Assembly: GCA_021234155.1 (NCBI GenBank)
Contig: JAJEKV010000058.1
Location: 9,112,992 to 9,176,991 of the forward strand
DNA length: 64,000 nucleotides
Reading direction: 5' to 3'
Source of the DNA: Isoetes taiwanensis
Lineage: Eukaryota; Streptophyta; Lycopodiopsida; Isoetales; Isoetaceae
Every line of letters starts with the position of its first letter. Positions within the stretch are counted from its first letter, which is position 1. Below the pieces are notes generated by a model. That model was not told the DNA's origin, ran no database searches, and saw only the letters and a list, made by a program, of their open reading frames with translations. The position numbers were made by a program, and so were the translations under genes. Below are positions 37,804-49,636 of the stretch, piece by piece.

Positions 37804-37825
37804 CGCGGCGGCCTAGGCCGCCGCG
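37804..37825. repeat. 22-bp GC palindrome
   Basis: CGCGGCGGCCT-AGGCCGCCGCG is a perfect palindrome embedded in AT-rich DNA and flanked by AGAAATGTT and ATAAATTCTT. A sister hairpin with similar flanks is at 51535-51554. Confidence 0.85.
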
Positions 37826-37901
37826 ATAAATTCTTGTACTATTAAACTAAATTTAATTAACATATTCTCTTCATTGGAATAATTATTTTAAGAATGAATG
37901 G

Positions 37902-38383
37902 TTTTTTTTTAACTACCCAACATATATATATAACTAACATTGACATTATTACTACAAACCATTGCATCCAACACATTTAAATGAAAATCCCCCTGAAACC
38001 CCCTTTGGTTTGGGTGCATACACACGGGGGGTTACTGCGGGCAACGAGAGCTGTCAGATGGGCATATTTGCCCTTTATTCCAAGATCTGGACCATACATA
38101 GCGATCCTCGTTTGTGGGGTATGCCTGTACAAGTTTTTGTATACTATATCTTGAGGTTTGCAAAATACTATAAGATTTAAAAGAATATACTTAATTGTGT
38201 TAATTTTATACATGTATTATAAGTTTTTAGGGGCTCTCGCTGCCCTACGTAACCCCCCGTGTGAATATGCACCCAAACCAAAGGGGGTTTCAGGGGGATT
38301 TTCATTTAAATGTGTTGGATGCAATGGTTTGTATTAATAATGTCAATGTTAGTTATATATATGTTGGGTAGTTAAAAAAAAAA
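37902..38383. mobile_element. Foldback element with ~150-bp inverted arms
   Basis: The left arm (37902-38053) and right arm (38229-38383) are nearly perfect inverted copies. They run from TTTTTTTTAACTACCCAACA at the outer ends to a GGGGGGTTAC and AACGAGAGC segment at the inner ends, separated by ~175 bp. The whole could fold into a long hairpin. This fits a foldback or MITE-like element, though no target-site duplication is evident. Confidence 0.75.
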
Positions 38384-40659
38384 TTTGGGCCCTTCGGGCC
38401 CTAACAAAATCAGACACTGCACCACATACTCAAGTTATAAAAAGTATTTTAGAATTTGCCAAATCACACCACGTTTTGCATACATATCCACAAGAGCATA
38501 CATATCCACAAGAGCATTTGCTAATCTTTGCATCAAACTGAAACCCTTTTTGATAATTTGCAAACACTTGTGCATGTCGTCCAATTATATGAGACAACCC
38601 TAGGACGATAAAACTGCCTTGTTTTAATATAAATACAATGATGTGCAATGGTTGCATGATGGGTAATAGAAATAGAAGGTAAGAAATAGAAGGTAACGCA
38701 ATGCTGCATCAAACATCTCCTCCGCCCTGCATAGAACGAGCATAAGTGTTTGAAATAAAGAAACGATAAAGCTCGATTTAGTCGAATGTGAATACGATAC
38801 AATTCAATGTCTTCCAAAGTATCCGTGTAATTGCACAAACAAATTGCCTTTGTCATGATCAAGATCAGAAGTTCTCAGACATTAGGTAAGAAAGGGTGTT
38901 TTGACAAAGAACTTCACAAAAACAATTGACCAAACAAGGTAGTCAATTTCTCCTAGGATGATTCAAACTAGAACAATTCTGCAGCCAACATGATACAAGA
39001 TGTGAAAAAGGTTCAGTCATAGGTCATAGGCAGAAACCTAAATTGCCAAAAAGAAGATAGATCAGGCTTCATGTATTAGAATTCTGCAATGCCATACACT
39101 CTACAAGTAGCAACAAGATACAACATGAACTTGCAAAGCCAAAGAATCCATGATTAGTTATATAAAACAATAAATGACCAAAGTGAGATTTTCCAACCTA
39201 CCGGGTAAAAACAATTGAAGAGAAAGGGGAGGTTCAATACGTACATGTATTCTAGCATCTTCTTATATGTATCAACATTCAGATCATGCTCTTCAAGAAC
39301 TTGAAGCATATCACTTTCAAGCATACTTACTCCCTCCGGAAAACCGAGTTCTTCCGATTCTTGCTTTATAATAATCGATCTCGCAACCTTAAATGCGTTG
39401 TGGCATCTAAATCTCATTCCCTCCACCGAGCATATATCGACATGATCCTCTTAGAGATTCGCCGATTTGGGTACCAAAAATCTGCCATAGCCATGGAAGC
39501 CCAAAGCTCGGTACCAAATAAATAGCTCATGATTATATGGTCGAGACGAAGGATCCACCATACCCTAGATTATCACCGATATATTTGCAAAATAGTAATA
39601 TGAGATGCCTTCTAAGTTATAATGGGCGTAAGGCATTTCATTGCCGATTGAAAGATCTACGCCCGTAAGTCATTCTTTTGGTGCCTTGACAAGATAAATA
39701 TAAACTCTATGGAGAGTAGAGAACTCATAGGAAAACTCTATAGCAAACCTTAGGCATTGGAGCTTTGGCATGGTAAAGGTAACGATGTATACAAATCATT
39801 AGCTAATAAGTCGATCCTTCATCGGACAATGTAAACAGACGACCTATCGAATAGGAAAAATCCAAATGATCCATTGCCATTTACAAAGTAAAACCAACCT
39901 CTTATCTTCTTGCCAACATCGAGTAAACATCAGGTCCCTTGGCCATAGCTGCGGGTTTATCAAGGACCCTTGATTATTAAAACGTTCCACCGCTACCCTG
40001 CAATACATTAGACGGGTCAACATGTGAAAAAATGTTCACATTGGGGTTACGTTCTCTGATAATACATGCCATCCAACTGGTCCTCGCAGAAACGCTGAAC
40101 GCTTCAGAAATTTTTGAGAAGCATTATATCTATGTGATTTAATGCCTGGTAGAAATGATCTATGGCCAAACGGAATGCTGCTATAGCTGATGAAGAAAAA
40201 ACCGGCCGCAAACTTGTTGGTGCTTGGATCCGTTCAACCATACATAACTTGAAACCCTAACTCAAGAGGAATCGGCCTGTACACTCTGAAATTCGCAAGT
40301 TCCTGGAGTGAAATGATCTAAGAATCCCTAAGAAGGCAAAATCGGGATGTGCCTTGATGATTTGGGCTGGATTCTATGGCCTGGAGGCCGGATTCGTGAG
40401 CTGCAGGCCGCCTCTCTAACCTGCACGTTAGATTTAAAAGAAAATAAAAATAAACAGTTAGTTCGAAATAGTTAAATGGAGTTAACACATGGGGATTTAA
40501 AAAAAGTCAAGTTAAAATGGTCATGCCCTAATCCACACAACCCTAAAAAAACCCTAAAACTAATGGGAGGATATTCACCACAGGATCTGCCCCCTTTTCT
40601 AAAATCAACGGCTGACAAAAGGGTGCACTCTAGAAATACTATTTAGTACACCTGGATGA
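38384..40659. other. Intergenic stretch with an exon-like minus-strand frame
   Basis: At 39246-39426 (-) there is an open segment containing GFPEGVSMLESDMLQVLEEH that ends at a GTACGT donor-like site. Upstream coding-like sequence in other frames extends to about 39530. I do not recognise the family. A hairpin GGGCCC TTC GGGCCC lies at 38387-38401. Confidence 0.3.
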
Positions 40660-40735
40660 ATACGGCCACCAAATCATATGAAAACCTTAGAGAAAACAGT
40701 ACAAAAACACAAAAAAAACCCCCTGTTATAATGCT
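40660..40735 (-). repeat. Small fragment of the 2.45-kb repeat family
   Basis: Its reverse complement contains ACAGGGGGTTT, a run of TTTTGT-type sequence and TATGATTTGGTGGCCGTA, matching 22040-22130 within copy A. Confidence 0.6.
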
Positions 40736-40739
40736 ACAT

Positions 40740-40880
40740 ATTTATTGCTTTGTTGATTTTGCAAAAAGCTTTTGACATCGTGCATCGGGACAAGTTGTGG
40801 GATGGATTAACGTAGTTGGAGGCCCTTATGGATCTGCAAAATAGGATATATAGGTTGTATGAGGCATGCTCATTCTGACT
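40740..40880 (+). pseudogene. LINE reverse-transcriptase fragment (motif A)
   Basis: CFVDFAKAFDIVHRDKLWDG is the conserved F-x-D-x-x-KAFD block of LINE reverse transcriptases. A stop follows within a few codons. The matching downstream catalytic block is found separately at 41850, after ~950 bp of unrelated sequence. Confidence 0.7.
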
Positions 40881-41189
40881 GACACCATTAAGACAACCGG
40901 TCATTAGCAGTATTGCAGTGTGTCAGTAATGTCTAGTCTTAGAAGATGTAGGATGTTTGGCAAACATTTGTTAAAACATAATAGCAAGCTTAGATAAAAA
41001 TCATGGATGGGTGATGGCGAATGAAAGTTCTACAAAGGAAGGTTGACACCGAAATCTGGCAAAAATTCCTCAACTCATTTTATATCCAATGTGCATGTTA
41101 GAGTTTTGTTACAACACTTTGGCGATTGTTTTTTTATTTAATTTTCATAAAATTAAAAAATATTAGCCAAATGGGGAATAATAGCATAC

Positions 41190-41438
41190 ATGGAAATGGG
41201 AACAACATTAGTAACCTTACGTGAAGGTGAAGGTAAACGTGGGAGAATACCCAAGGGTGTTATTCACATTCGAGCAAGTTTTAATAATATCATTGTCGAT
41301 GTTACGGATGTGAGATGGTCCTCCGCCGGTGCCTGTGGATTCAAGGGTGCAAAAAAAAGTACACCATTTGCCGCTCATGTGTGTCCCAAAGGCGGGTTGG
41401 GTTCAATTACTGATCCGTTCCATCTTCTTTCAATATAA
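41190..41438 (+). pseudogene. rps11: Plastid rps11 fragment in nuclear DNA (NUPT)
   Basis: The frame contains [20 protein letters not shown] and then [20 protein letters not shown], the hallmark central region of plastid/bacterial ribosomal protein uS11. The short segment normally joining these two blocks after TDVR is deleted. The first ~25 residues and the last ~20 do not resemble S11, and the C-terminal half of the protein is missing. Neighbouring plastid genes are absent. It is a transferred plastid fragment, not a working ribosomal protein gene. Confidence 0.85.
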
Positions 41439-41539
41439 AGTAATTTAAATATGCATCATTAATCAATAATTGACTATATACAAGTAAATCTACTACTATA
41501 GTGGAGAATGAGATAAATCACTATAGACAACACTAGTAT

Positions 41540-41836
41540 GCTAGGGGCTCCTCACTCTCCCCGATGCTCTTTGGCATAGATATTGATCAATCAGAAGATT
41601 GTCTTGCTAAACACAAGAGAGCGGGAGGTCAACTCTTGCAACCCAAGGTCACGGGTTCAACGCCTCGTTGTGAAAGTGGCCATGCAATGTAAAGTTGGTG
41701 GGGGAAGGACCCACTTCAGCAATGTAAAGTGGTGGGGGCAGGACCCATCTGGGTGTGTTGTAAAGTGTCACATGTCCGATAGGACGCTGTCTTGTGGCGT
41801 GACGTTAAAATCTCTTCTTCTTCTTCTTCTTCTTGC
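41540..41836 (+). mobile_element. Possible tRNA-derived SINE
   Basis: A B-box-like GGGTTCAACGCC at about 41656 lies downstream of a weak A-box-like GCTAAACACAAG. The sequence ends in a (CTT)n tract at 41813-41836, the kind of simple 3' end seen in plant SINEs. A ~28-bp segment (TAAAGTKGGTGGGGGMAGGACCCA-type) is duplicated inside at 41690-41748. No target duplication was confirmed. Confidence 0.35.
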
Positions 41837-42090
41837 GGCACATAATTCAGCAGTTCATATACATTGACGACGTGGACCTCTTAGCCTACACCCCTGATAA
41901 CATGCAGTGCCGTTTGGATGCTTTGGATACTTTCTATCAGTTCACTGGCATGCAGGTTAACTAGGCCAAGACTAAGGTGCTGTTCATTTCATCTTCACAC
42001 TAGCCATGAAGCTCTTCACTTATCAAGGTCAAAATGTGGAGGTGGCTCCCACTTACAAGTACTTGGGAGTGCAATTTTTTGCTACCACAT
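41837..42090 (+). pseudogene. LINE reverse-transcriptase fragment (motif C)
   Basis: FIYIDDVDLLAYTPDNMQCR carries the catalytic x-x-DD of a LINE reverse transcriptase, followed by FTGMQVN, a stop, and AKTKVLFIS. Together with 40740-40880 it looks like one LINE copy split by later insertions, including the rps11 fragment and the SINE-like sequence. Confidence 0.7.
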
Positions 42091-43828
42091 ATTGAGATGC
42101 TTCCATATGGGATAGACATTGCGGATCATAAACTAGAATGGATTCCAAAAAAATGAAATATGAATTTATTCCAGCCTTATTCTGTTTTGTCGTATGTTGT
42201 AAGAAGACCTAGCTATTATTGTCACTGGAAAAAATTAAATTGATCCGCTATATTACCATTGATAGTAGTAAGGCGATCTGTTGCTATCTTCAGGCTTTGT
42301 ACTTTTAGTGCACCATGGAAACAGTGGAAACCAAAGGCATTACAACTCTAATCTGAAGCATACACGTGTATAGAGAATATGTTGGCATATAATTCTTATA
42401 TGACATGCCACTATAGTTTATCAAAATATGGCTATGAACAAAAACAATTTGATGAAAAGTTTGGCATGCACAAAGAGTACCTGAAACTCTTTAACGGTGG
42501 ACAATGCAACACACATTTTCTTGTATGAACATTGACATATAGGCCCATCTCCGTACCTCTAAAATTCTTTATGAGAGGTGATTATTTTGGAAATTGATTG
42601 CCACATTGAAAGAGGTAACATAAAAACTTATGCTTGCAATATTCTTCCAATGTTAGAACAAAAAATCTTGCAATTCAGATAAACATATCGAGACCTTGGT
42701 AAAGTCTAAGTGATGTTAGTGCACTCCTTTTGCAATTCTCCAGCTACAAAGCTACTTGAACAAAAGGTGTGTAATGCTCTGAGTTCAAGCGATTAATTGA
42801 AGTCAGGTTCGGAATCTTAGCCCTATGCTATTTCTTAGCATATTTTATTTCAGCCCATATAAAATATGAAGCTTGTCAACCTACTGCAATTAGATTTTGA
42901 ATGCAATCTGATTCTGAGCCATCATTTGCATGCACACCATAGCTGCATGTGCATAGAATTCTAAATTCAGAAACTTTACCACGATTTTTTCTTACCATTT
43001 CATTGTTTAGCTATCAAACTCATGCAGAAAGAGAAAACAAAGGAAAAACACAATCTGATGGCAACAGAACAAGAATCCCCAATCTGCAAAATATAAATGA
43101 ATGTAGAAGAAAAAATAAGTAAACATACCTTTTCATATCCTCAATGAAGTCGCTACTTTAGCGTGCATACCGAATCAAGAAGCAATAGAATAAAGACATA
43201 CCTTTTTCACCTTCGAAACCCTCCGAACAAACAAAATAAGGAAGGTTCGGCTTTTACAGGCAGCAGGCTATGGCTATGTCAGCGAATCCTTGCTCATGAA
43301 GTTTGGCACCTGGGGCTTGAAACCTCATATCTGACGATGTCTGAACGTGTATTGAAGCAGATAAGAAATGCGTCAAAGTTGCGACTGTTGAAGCAAATAA
43401 GGATAAAAACGTGGCTTCCTTTGCTATTTTCCTCAAATATTTTTCCCTCGCACCCCAAAACCCCACCCCCCACTTAGAAATATAAAGGATCAAGGAATTG
43501 AATCATGGTGAGAATCAATTACATATGTGTAGATAGTATGATATTATTTAAATGATAGAAGAAATTTTACATAGTAATTAAAATTCACATCTTTTGTGGC
43601 ATTAGTAGAAATAGCTAAGTTATATTTACGGAAAGCGGGGAACGGGGGGTTGCCTGCTACTATCGGACAGCCTTGGCACAATCAATCTTCATCTACAAGA
43701 CAGCCATGCACAATCGGTACTTGTAGGTACGAGTGCAGAATTGCAATTGCAACCCCGTCTTTGTGGCAGCTTGCAATTTCCTGCAGCATAAAACAACTTC
43801 TATCATACCCATTCAGATGTGGATAGGT
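42091..43828. other. Intergenic stretch, no gene recognised
   Basis: AT-rich with short frames. A segment at 43250-43330 has an exon-like minus-strand reading (MRFQAPGAKLHEQGFADIAI), but no partner exon or family was recognised. Confidence 0.35.
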
Positions 43829-44062
43829 TGGACTATGTTGATCTATATGATGACGTAGCAGCCCAAGCAATTTGGAAGGGTCATACTCTTTGGAGACTTC
43901 AATGTATGCTTAGGGCGGAACATGCCATGAAATTTGACCCCTTGGCTGAGAATGTATTATTGTTGCACCATACAGAAGCGGCTTGACCAAAGGCATCAGA
44001 TGACAACCAGATCCTGCACTATGGCGGGCAGTTGCTTTTGCGCTGTGGTATCTTTGACTTGG
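43829..44062 (+). other. Exon-like segment interrupted by a LINE
   Basis: A plus-strand frame reads YVDLYDDVAAQAIWKGHTLW and continues to QILHYGGQLLLRCGIFDL with one in-frame stop, up to the poly(A) end of the minus-strand LINE. It resembles real coding sequence but I cannot name the family. Confidence 0.3.
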
Positions 44063-44079
44063 TTTTTTCTTCTTCTTTA

Positions 44080-46130
44080 TTTTTTTTCGATGGTAAGAGT
44101 AAAAGTTTATTAATGTATAAGATAAAATATATCAAGTACCCTAACAAGGGAGGATAGGACGAATTTTGATTAGGGATAAATATTTAGGGAGTCTGCATCA
44201 TCGTGCACTCCAGAGGCTACCTTCTCTTCTTTTCCAGCAAATGGGTACTATAAGGGAGATCAACTATCTTCTCCATATGGATAGGTATTATAGAGGAGGG
44301 TAGCTCCTATTCCACGCTGGATTTTTCCTTGATATAGCAATTATAACTGAATAGCTGGATCACTTACCACTGCTTCAGTTGCTTTCCCGCTAGTCGGGTT
44401 GAGCCAATGACACCTAAAAAAGGAATAAAAACCTTCCAAGGTTCCAACTCTGACCAGTTCTCTGTTATATCTCACATCTTTTTGTCTATGGTGTGATAGA
44501 GCCATCAGTGCCACTTCCTGGTTGAAGAAATTTTTCAAAGTTTCTATGCAGATTCCAAGCCCCCCATAAGTAACATCACAACGGTGTTTCTAAATTGCAA
44601 TGTTAACTAGCAAAGCTTCAATGCAGTTTTTGTTCGAGACTGTTATCACTCCGGGCCAGGCTAATTGATGCATGGATAAGCCAATAATGGGACTTACCCA
44701 GTGCTAAAATCCCATAATCTTTGGGCAGAAGAAGAGGTGACCAGTAGATTTCCAAACTTGACAGCCAAGCGGACAGATATCATCTCCTATAATACCCCTG
44801 TTATAGAGAGCCATCCATATAAAAAACTGGATCTTCTTGAAGCATAGCGATTTCCAAGTGTTGGCCCACATTACTTAATCGGAGCGTAATCTCAGCATTT
44901 AATGGAATATCCTGCCCAAGACTTCGATATATTTTTGCCATACTATACCTCGAGTAGCCAGCTTTCACGTGCTCCTATAACCCTTGACAGTGCTGACACA
45001 TTGGTGACTCTTACCAGGATATCTTTTAACAATGCCCTATCTCCTTCCCCTGCAGAGGGTACTTTCCTTTTGAACTTGGTCCAACAAGTTAATCTACCAT
45101 TCTCCCAGAGTTGACGTAACTGTGTAATTCCTGAGACCATCCATTTAATGAAAATACGAGGGTAAGACAGGTCTAAGGGAAAGCCCCGCCTATTCCAAAT
45201 GTTCGTATTCCAAAAATAACTGAACTCACCTGCCTCCTTGGGCGGAATCATGGGGTAAGGATGTGATGCACTTCTTTCCATGCCTGAAGAATTTTCCTCA
45301 TCATTGGGGATGTCCCAGGAGTAGGTTTGAATTTATAGAAAGAAGTCCTCAGCTCGTCCCGTAAGAGGGAGGGCTTACTTTGTAATCTGCCTTGTTCCAG
45401 CCAATATGATACAAATTTCAGTACCGGAGATACCTCACCCCCCTGTAGAGCTCTCTAGACAAATTTGGCTGCTAGGGCTTGAGCTTTATAAGAGGATCTT
45501 TGCAGCCCAATCCCCCATCCTGTTTGTCACGATATAGCTCATTCCAAGCCACTTTGTCCATATCTCCCCAGATGAATTTTTTGATGATCATGTATACTTG
45601 ATTGTATATTCCCTTCTGTGCCACCAAGACCGAGGAGTAGTATATATGAGAGGTAGCCAGGACTGCATTGGCCACAGTGACTCTCCCCAAAGTTGCTAAG
45701 GCTTTAGAAGACCACATGCCTGTCGTTTCCTTAAGCTTATCTAAAATAGGGGCCCACAGACAGATAGGACCAGAGGGAGATTAAGGAGCTTAACTGACTC
45801 CCTAGCTTGTACCACCGAGAAACCTAGGTCTTTGGCTCGCGGATCAATATCATTCTCTAGTGCCCAAAGAATAGAACATTTGTTGGCATTGAGGCCTATC
45901 CCTGATATTATCTCAAAAGAAAGGAGGATATGCCAAAATGACTGGAAAGTATTATCATCAAACCTGAGGAACATGAAGGTGTCATCCGCATACTGCATGA
46001 TTGTCAACTTCTCTGTTCCGTCAAGGAAAGCCAGTCCCTCCAAGTTTCCTTCTGACTTTGTAATTTGCAATGGACTGGCACAGTGGCAATCCTTCTGCAG
46101 GTACACTCGCAGGCAGGAGAACCAAAGCAG
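44080..46130 (-). mobile_element. LINE (L1-type), minus strand, degraded
   Basis: On the minus strand this encodes a reverse transcriptase with KLTIMQYADDTFMFLRFDDN (Y-A-DD box near 45990) and GIGLNANKCSILWALE. After a frameshift come LATLGRVTVANAVLATSHIY and FIWGDMDKVAWNELYRDKQD, typical of the region behind the RT in plant L1 elements. The 3' end is near 44080, where the minus strand runs into TCGAAAAAAAATAAAG. Upstream ORF1 and endonuclease are absent, so the copy is 5'-truncated. Confidence 0.8.
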
Positions 46131-46465
46131 TGGATCCAGTGCGGTGGACTACGTTTGGTAGTTGAGCTGGATATGCATATGGTCAATCACTTCTGAGTGG
46201 GCACAGATAGTAGAGACGAAGAGATCGACTCAGACCACCCACCACTTTATCTACAGCTGGCTTGAAAGATTGTTCGAATCCCTTGCGCTGCAGCTCTTCG
46301 GACATCTCAGTTGCACTTGGATTACAAATATGCAGAGGCTTATGCCCAGATGCTAACAAATGACGTCGCAAGAATTTTGCAGCTCCTCATGCTACAACAA
46401 CAGATAGGCCAATTGATTGACGTGTTTTGGACTGTTGCTGAGAGGGACAGTACTTATTATGGTTG
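46131..46465 (+). other. Exon-like segment on the far side of the LINE
   Basis: Plus-strand reading contains LDYKYAEAYAQMLTNDVARI and LLMLQQQIGQLIDVFWTVAE in one frame, preceded by decayed sequence. It may belong with 43829-44062 as one gene split by the LINE, but this is only inferred from position. The family is not recognised. Confidence 0.25.
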
Positions 46466-46673
46466 ATCCTATGAGTCTTCAACAGACCTTAGGTTAAGGA
46501 GTACACAGATTAGTCTCATTCTTTCATGCATCTGTTGAAAGCCTGCCTCACTATTCGATCAAACATTGATATGCCATCTCATTTAATATTTTATTTGAGA
46601 TCTAGCAACTTCAAGTATATGAGGTTATAAGCTTGCAGACATTATAGGTGTGTTCATCTATTGTTTTGTGTAT

Positions 46674-47120
46674 ACCACAAGCTTTTTCCTTAACATTCTA
46701 CTTTCTCTAGTTGCACTTACAACTTTGCTTATAGGCATGAAGATCTTCTCATTCTCATCGCCATTCTCAAAAAGCGAGTGTTAAAAAGACCACCTATTTT
46801 GCACCATTCGCACATGCATGTGCTTTTGTTTTCGTAAAAACCACTTACATTACATTCTGCTTCCTAGTCCAATCGTGTGTTGACATGTGGCAGCAATTCT
46901 TATAAGGAATGTTTAGTAGATTTTGCATTCAATTTTTCTAGACATTTACCAAATATTTTAAACATTTACTCAACATAGAATGTAATGTAAGTGATTGACA
47001 AAAAGTTGGACCTGATGGGAAATATGACATGGAATATTCCAGCATCCCAGAGTTGGAAAACAGATACAACAAATAGGCATGAAGAGTGAATGCAGTAAAG
47101 GCTAAAAGTTAATCAAATAT
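46674..47120 (+). repeat. About 450-bp dispersed repeat, copy 1 (left of P450)
   Basis: Direct copy of 51064-51520. Shared blocks include TTAACATTCTACTTTCTCTA, GCACTTACAACTTTGCTTAT and GGAATATTCCAGCATCC. Each copy contains an internal inverted pair, CACTTACATTACATTCTG and its complement, so it could fold as a MITE-like hairpin. Confidence 0.8.
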
Positions 47121-47307
47121 ATCAAAGTTTATTAAGTTAACCTAACATCGGTGCTGATATTGTCGAAACTAACCTTACATGAACCAAAACGGATCCAAGC
47201 AAATTAGCTGACTCTCATAAAGAGACAGTGCACTGCCGCAATACATGATTCACTTGGGAAAATTTTGCTTCAGCAAAGCACGTGATTCACTTAAGCGAAT
47301 CATGGCT

Positions 47308-47436
47308 CCAATAATCGCTTCCAGAGCCAATAATCATGTGCTCCAACATACTCAACATCCAGGTTGCTCCAATAATCGCTTCCAGAGCATACTCAACATC
47401 CAGGTTGCTCCAACATACTCAACATCCAGGTTGCTG
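47308..47436. repeat. Short tandem repeat downstream of the P450
   Basis: CATACTCAACATCCAGGTTG occurs three times, interspersed with two copies of CAATAATCGCTTCCAGAGC, in a nested tandem pattern. Confidence 0.85.
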
Positions 47437-47540
47437 ATGCAAGGTCAGATGCGACCTTTCCCTTTTCTCTCCCATAACCATTACAGGGCAATTACTTTTA
47501 AGTTATATTATCTACTGGTTAATAAAGCATGAAATGGAGG

Positions 47541-49636
47541 TTATAATCTCTCAAATATAAGGGGCATGCCATGATGTGGCCTCAAAGTGACCTTGGTGGT
47601 TGGATTGTGTATGTAGCTTGGAGAGAATTGAAACTTGAACCTGGACAGAATAATGGCCAATACAATCTTTGCCTCCATAACTGCAAATGCTTGGCCGACA
47701 CAGACACGAGGTCCAGCTACAAAGGGTATGAATGCCATTGGATGCTTGCAAGCATTTGCAATCCCATGAGCAAATCGGTCTGGTTTAAACTCATTAACAT
47801 CGGGACCCCAGAGGAATGGATCATGATGAAGTGCAAGAATTGGGATGGCGACTGTAGTTCCCTTTGGAATAAACACCTTACCAAGGTCAATGTTTTTCAA
47901 AGCATTCCTACTCACAAAAGTTGCTGGAGGATACAGCCTTAAGGTTTCGTGGATCACCATTGTCACCTATCATTGCCAATATGTAATAAGCATCATCACA
48001 ATATAATATACTCAACATGGGTACACAGAATTTACAAATAAAAACAAAAGCTTACAGTTTTCAACTTCCCAAGTGTTTCGACATCTGGCACAGTTCCATT
48101 AAAAACTTCTTGTACTTCATTACGCGAAAGATCTTGCCACATAGGGTACCTTGCTAAAAGCATCAAGGCCCATGTTAATAAGGTAGAGGTTGTCTCGTGG
48201 CCAGCAAGATAGAATGTCTTGCACTCCTCTATTAACTTCTTATTCCCAAACGTTCCATGACTCTTCTCACCAACTGCTGCCTCTGTCAGCATAAGCCCCA
48301 ATAAATCATTTCCATATCCATCATTATGCTGCACTGAGCTCCTCCTTTCTTTAACCATGTTCCCGAGTATAGAGTTGAGTTGTTTTTTTAGATTCCTTAA
48401 CTGCAGATTAACAGGAATGGGAATCAACCTGAAAGCAAATGCAACCATGAACAGCCTCCTTATAAATCCATAGTAGCAGAAGTATATTGTTGTCCTGGTC
48501 TATGTAATAGATAACCTCAGCTAAAAGACTTCAATGAAGCTGTATCTGCATCATGATATCTATATATGTTTTCAAATAGTGATGCTCGGGAAAATAAACA
48601 TCCTGTTATTGTAACGTATTTAGTACTACTGCAAGTAACTTTTAGAGTATATGGTTGGAATATAAAACCCGGATAATGTCATGTGGCCTAGAAGTTAGTT
48701 GTAGAAAAAAATACTGATAAGTATCAGCCCGTATCTATGTGACAAAATATGTGAGCCTGGTCCAAAACTCAGGAAAGAAAATTATTAAGCAGGAAGAAAA
48801 CTCAAAGTAATCTGGCACTTACCTGCCACCAGGAAGCAAATTTAATAGTCTGACCTTCGGCATCATCTGTTCTACAGAGTGCATAAGTTGGAAAACCTTC
48901 TGTCCTTTCTCATAGCTGCTTCCAAATGCAGTGTGAGATATCACATCTGCAGTCAAGCAATTCAACTGCTCTAAAACCTCGATTACTGTCTCTGGACCAT
49001 GTTCCTCAATAGCTAATTCCCATCTTTCTACCATCTGTAAGGTGCAACTGACTATGGTACCCACCATTGTCTACACTTACAAACAAGGGTTACGATGTAT
49101 GCTACACTTATAAAGTAGAACTGGATAGAAGTATTTGGTACCTTAAGCTTCTCTGCATGAAATGCAGGGGACACAATGCGTCTCCGCTGCGCCCAATCTT
49201 CTCCATCTGCTGTTACTAGGCCATCTCCAACAAGTTCCTCTATATATTTCCGCATCAAAGGGCTTTTGCCAAAGTGGCCAGATTTTTTACAGAGGACGTC
49301 CCTTATCATGTCCGGGTCATCTATCAACACCCTTGGCTCATCCCCAAACCATGTCAAATATAATTTGCCATACTGTTTGGAGTAGAGCTTAAGCTCAGGC
49401 ATGACATGATCAACAATATCATGTGTAATTTCACTGAAATCCTTCTCACGTTCTTTTGCTCCTAGATCAAAAATCTGCAACATATTGCCAACTACGGGTA
49501 GGGGTGGAGGTCCTTTGATGCCTTGTTGCAAGAAACAAGCTGTGACATATCGAGGCATGAGAAAATAATGCTTGAAAAAGCTCCATAGCTTCCAAGTAAA
49601 GAGAATTGAGAGACCACATAGAATCCATGCGGCCAT
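47541..49636 (-). CDS. Cytochrome P450, CYP72-clan type, four exons, intact
   Basis: A microsomal heme monooxygenase. Exons 49142-49636, 48823-49070, 48056-48428 and 47541-47966 join in phase to 513 residues with no stop. The N-terminus is a hydrophobic anchor (WILCGLSILFTWKLWSFF), followed by a GPPPLPVVGN hinge. Conserved elements are: WAQRRRIVSPAFH (C-helix); AGHETTSTLLTW (I-helix oxygen-binding motif); ETLR (K-helix E-x-x-R); FKPDRF; and the heme loop FVAGPRVCVG with the Cys ligand. The QQGIKGP segment and the DGLVTADGEDWAQRRR block point to the CYP72 clan, which includes hormone-modifying families such as CYP714, CYP734 and CYP735. The exact family and substrate cannot be told from this sequence. 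Introns are 71, 394 and 89 bp. The exon 1 donor context (AAG|GTACCA) is atypical but usable. Confidence 0.92.

Noticed and set aside
37804-37825. Helitron 3' end at the GC palindrome
   Set aside because: No CTRR follows within the usual 10-12 nt; the nearest is CTAT. The site at 16824-16851 does satisfy the rule.
41190-41438. Functional ribosomal protein S11 gene
   Set aside because: It lacks the C-terminal half and an internal segment, has unrelated ends and no plastid neighbours; treated as a transferred fragment.
49162-49392. Plus-strand open frames opposite the first P450 exon
   Set aside because: Antisense shadows of the intact P450 coding sequence.
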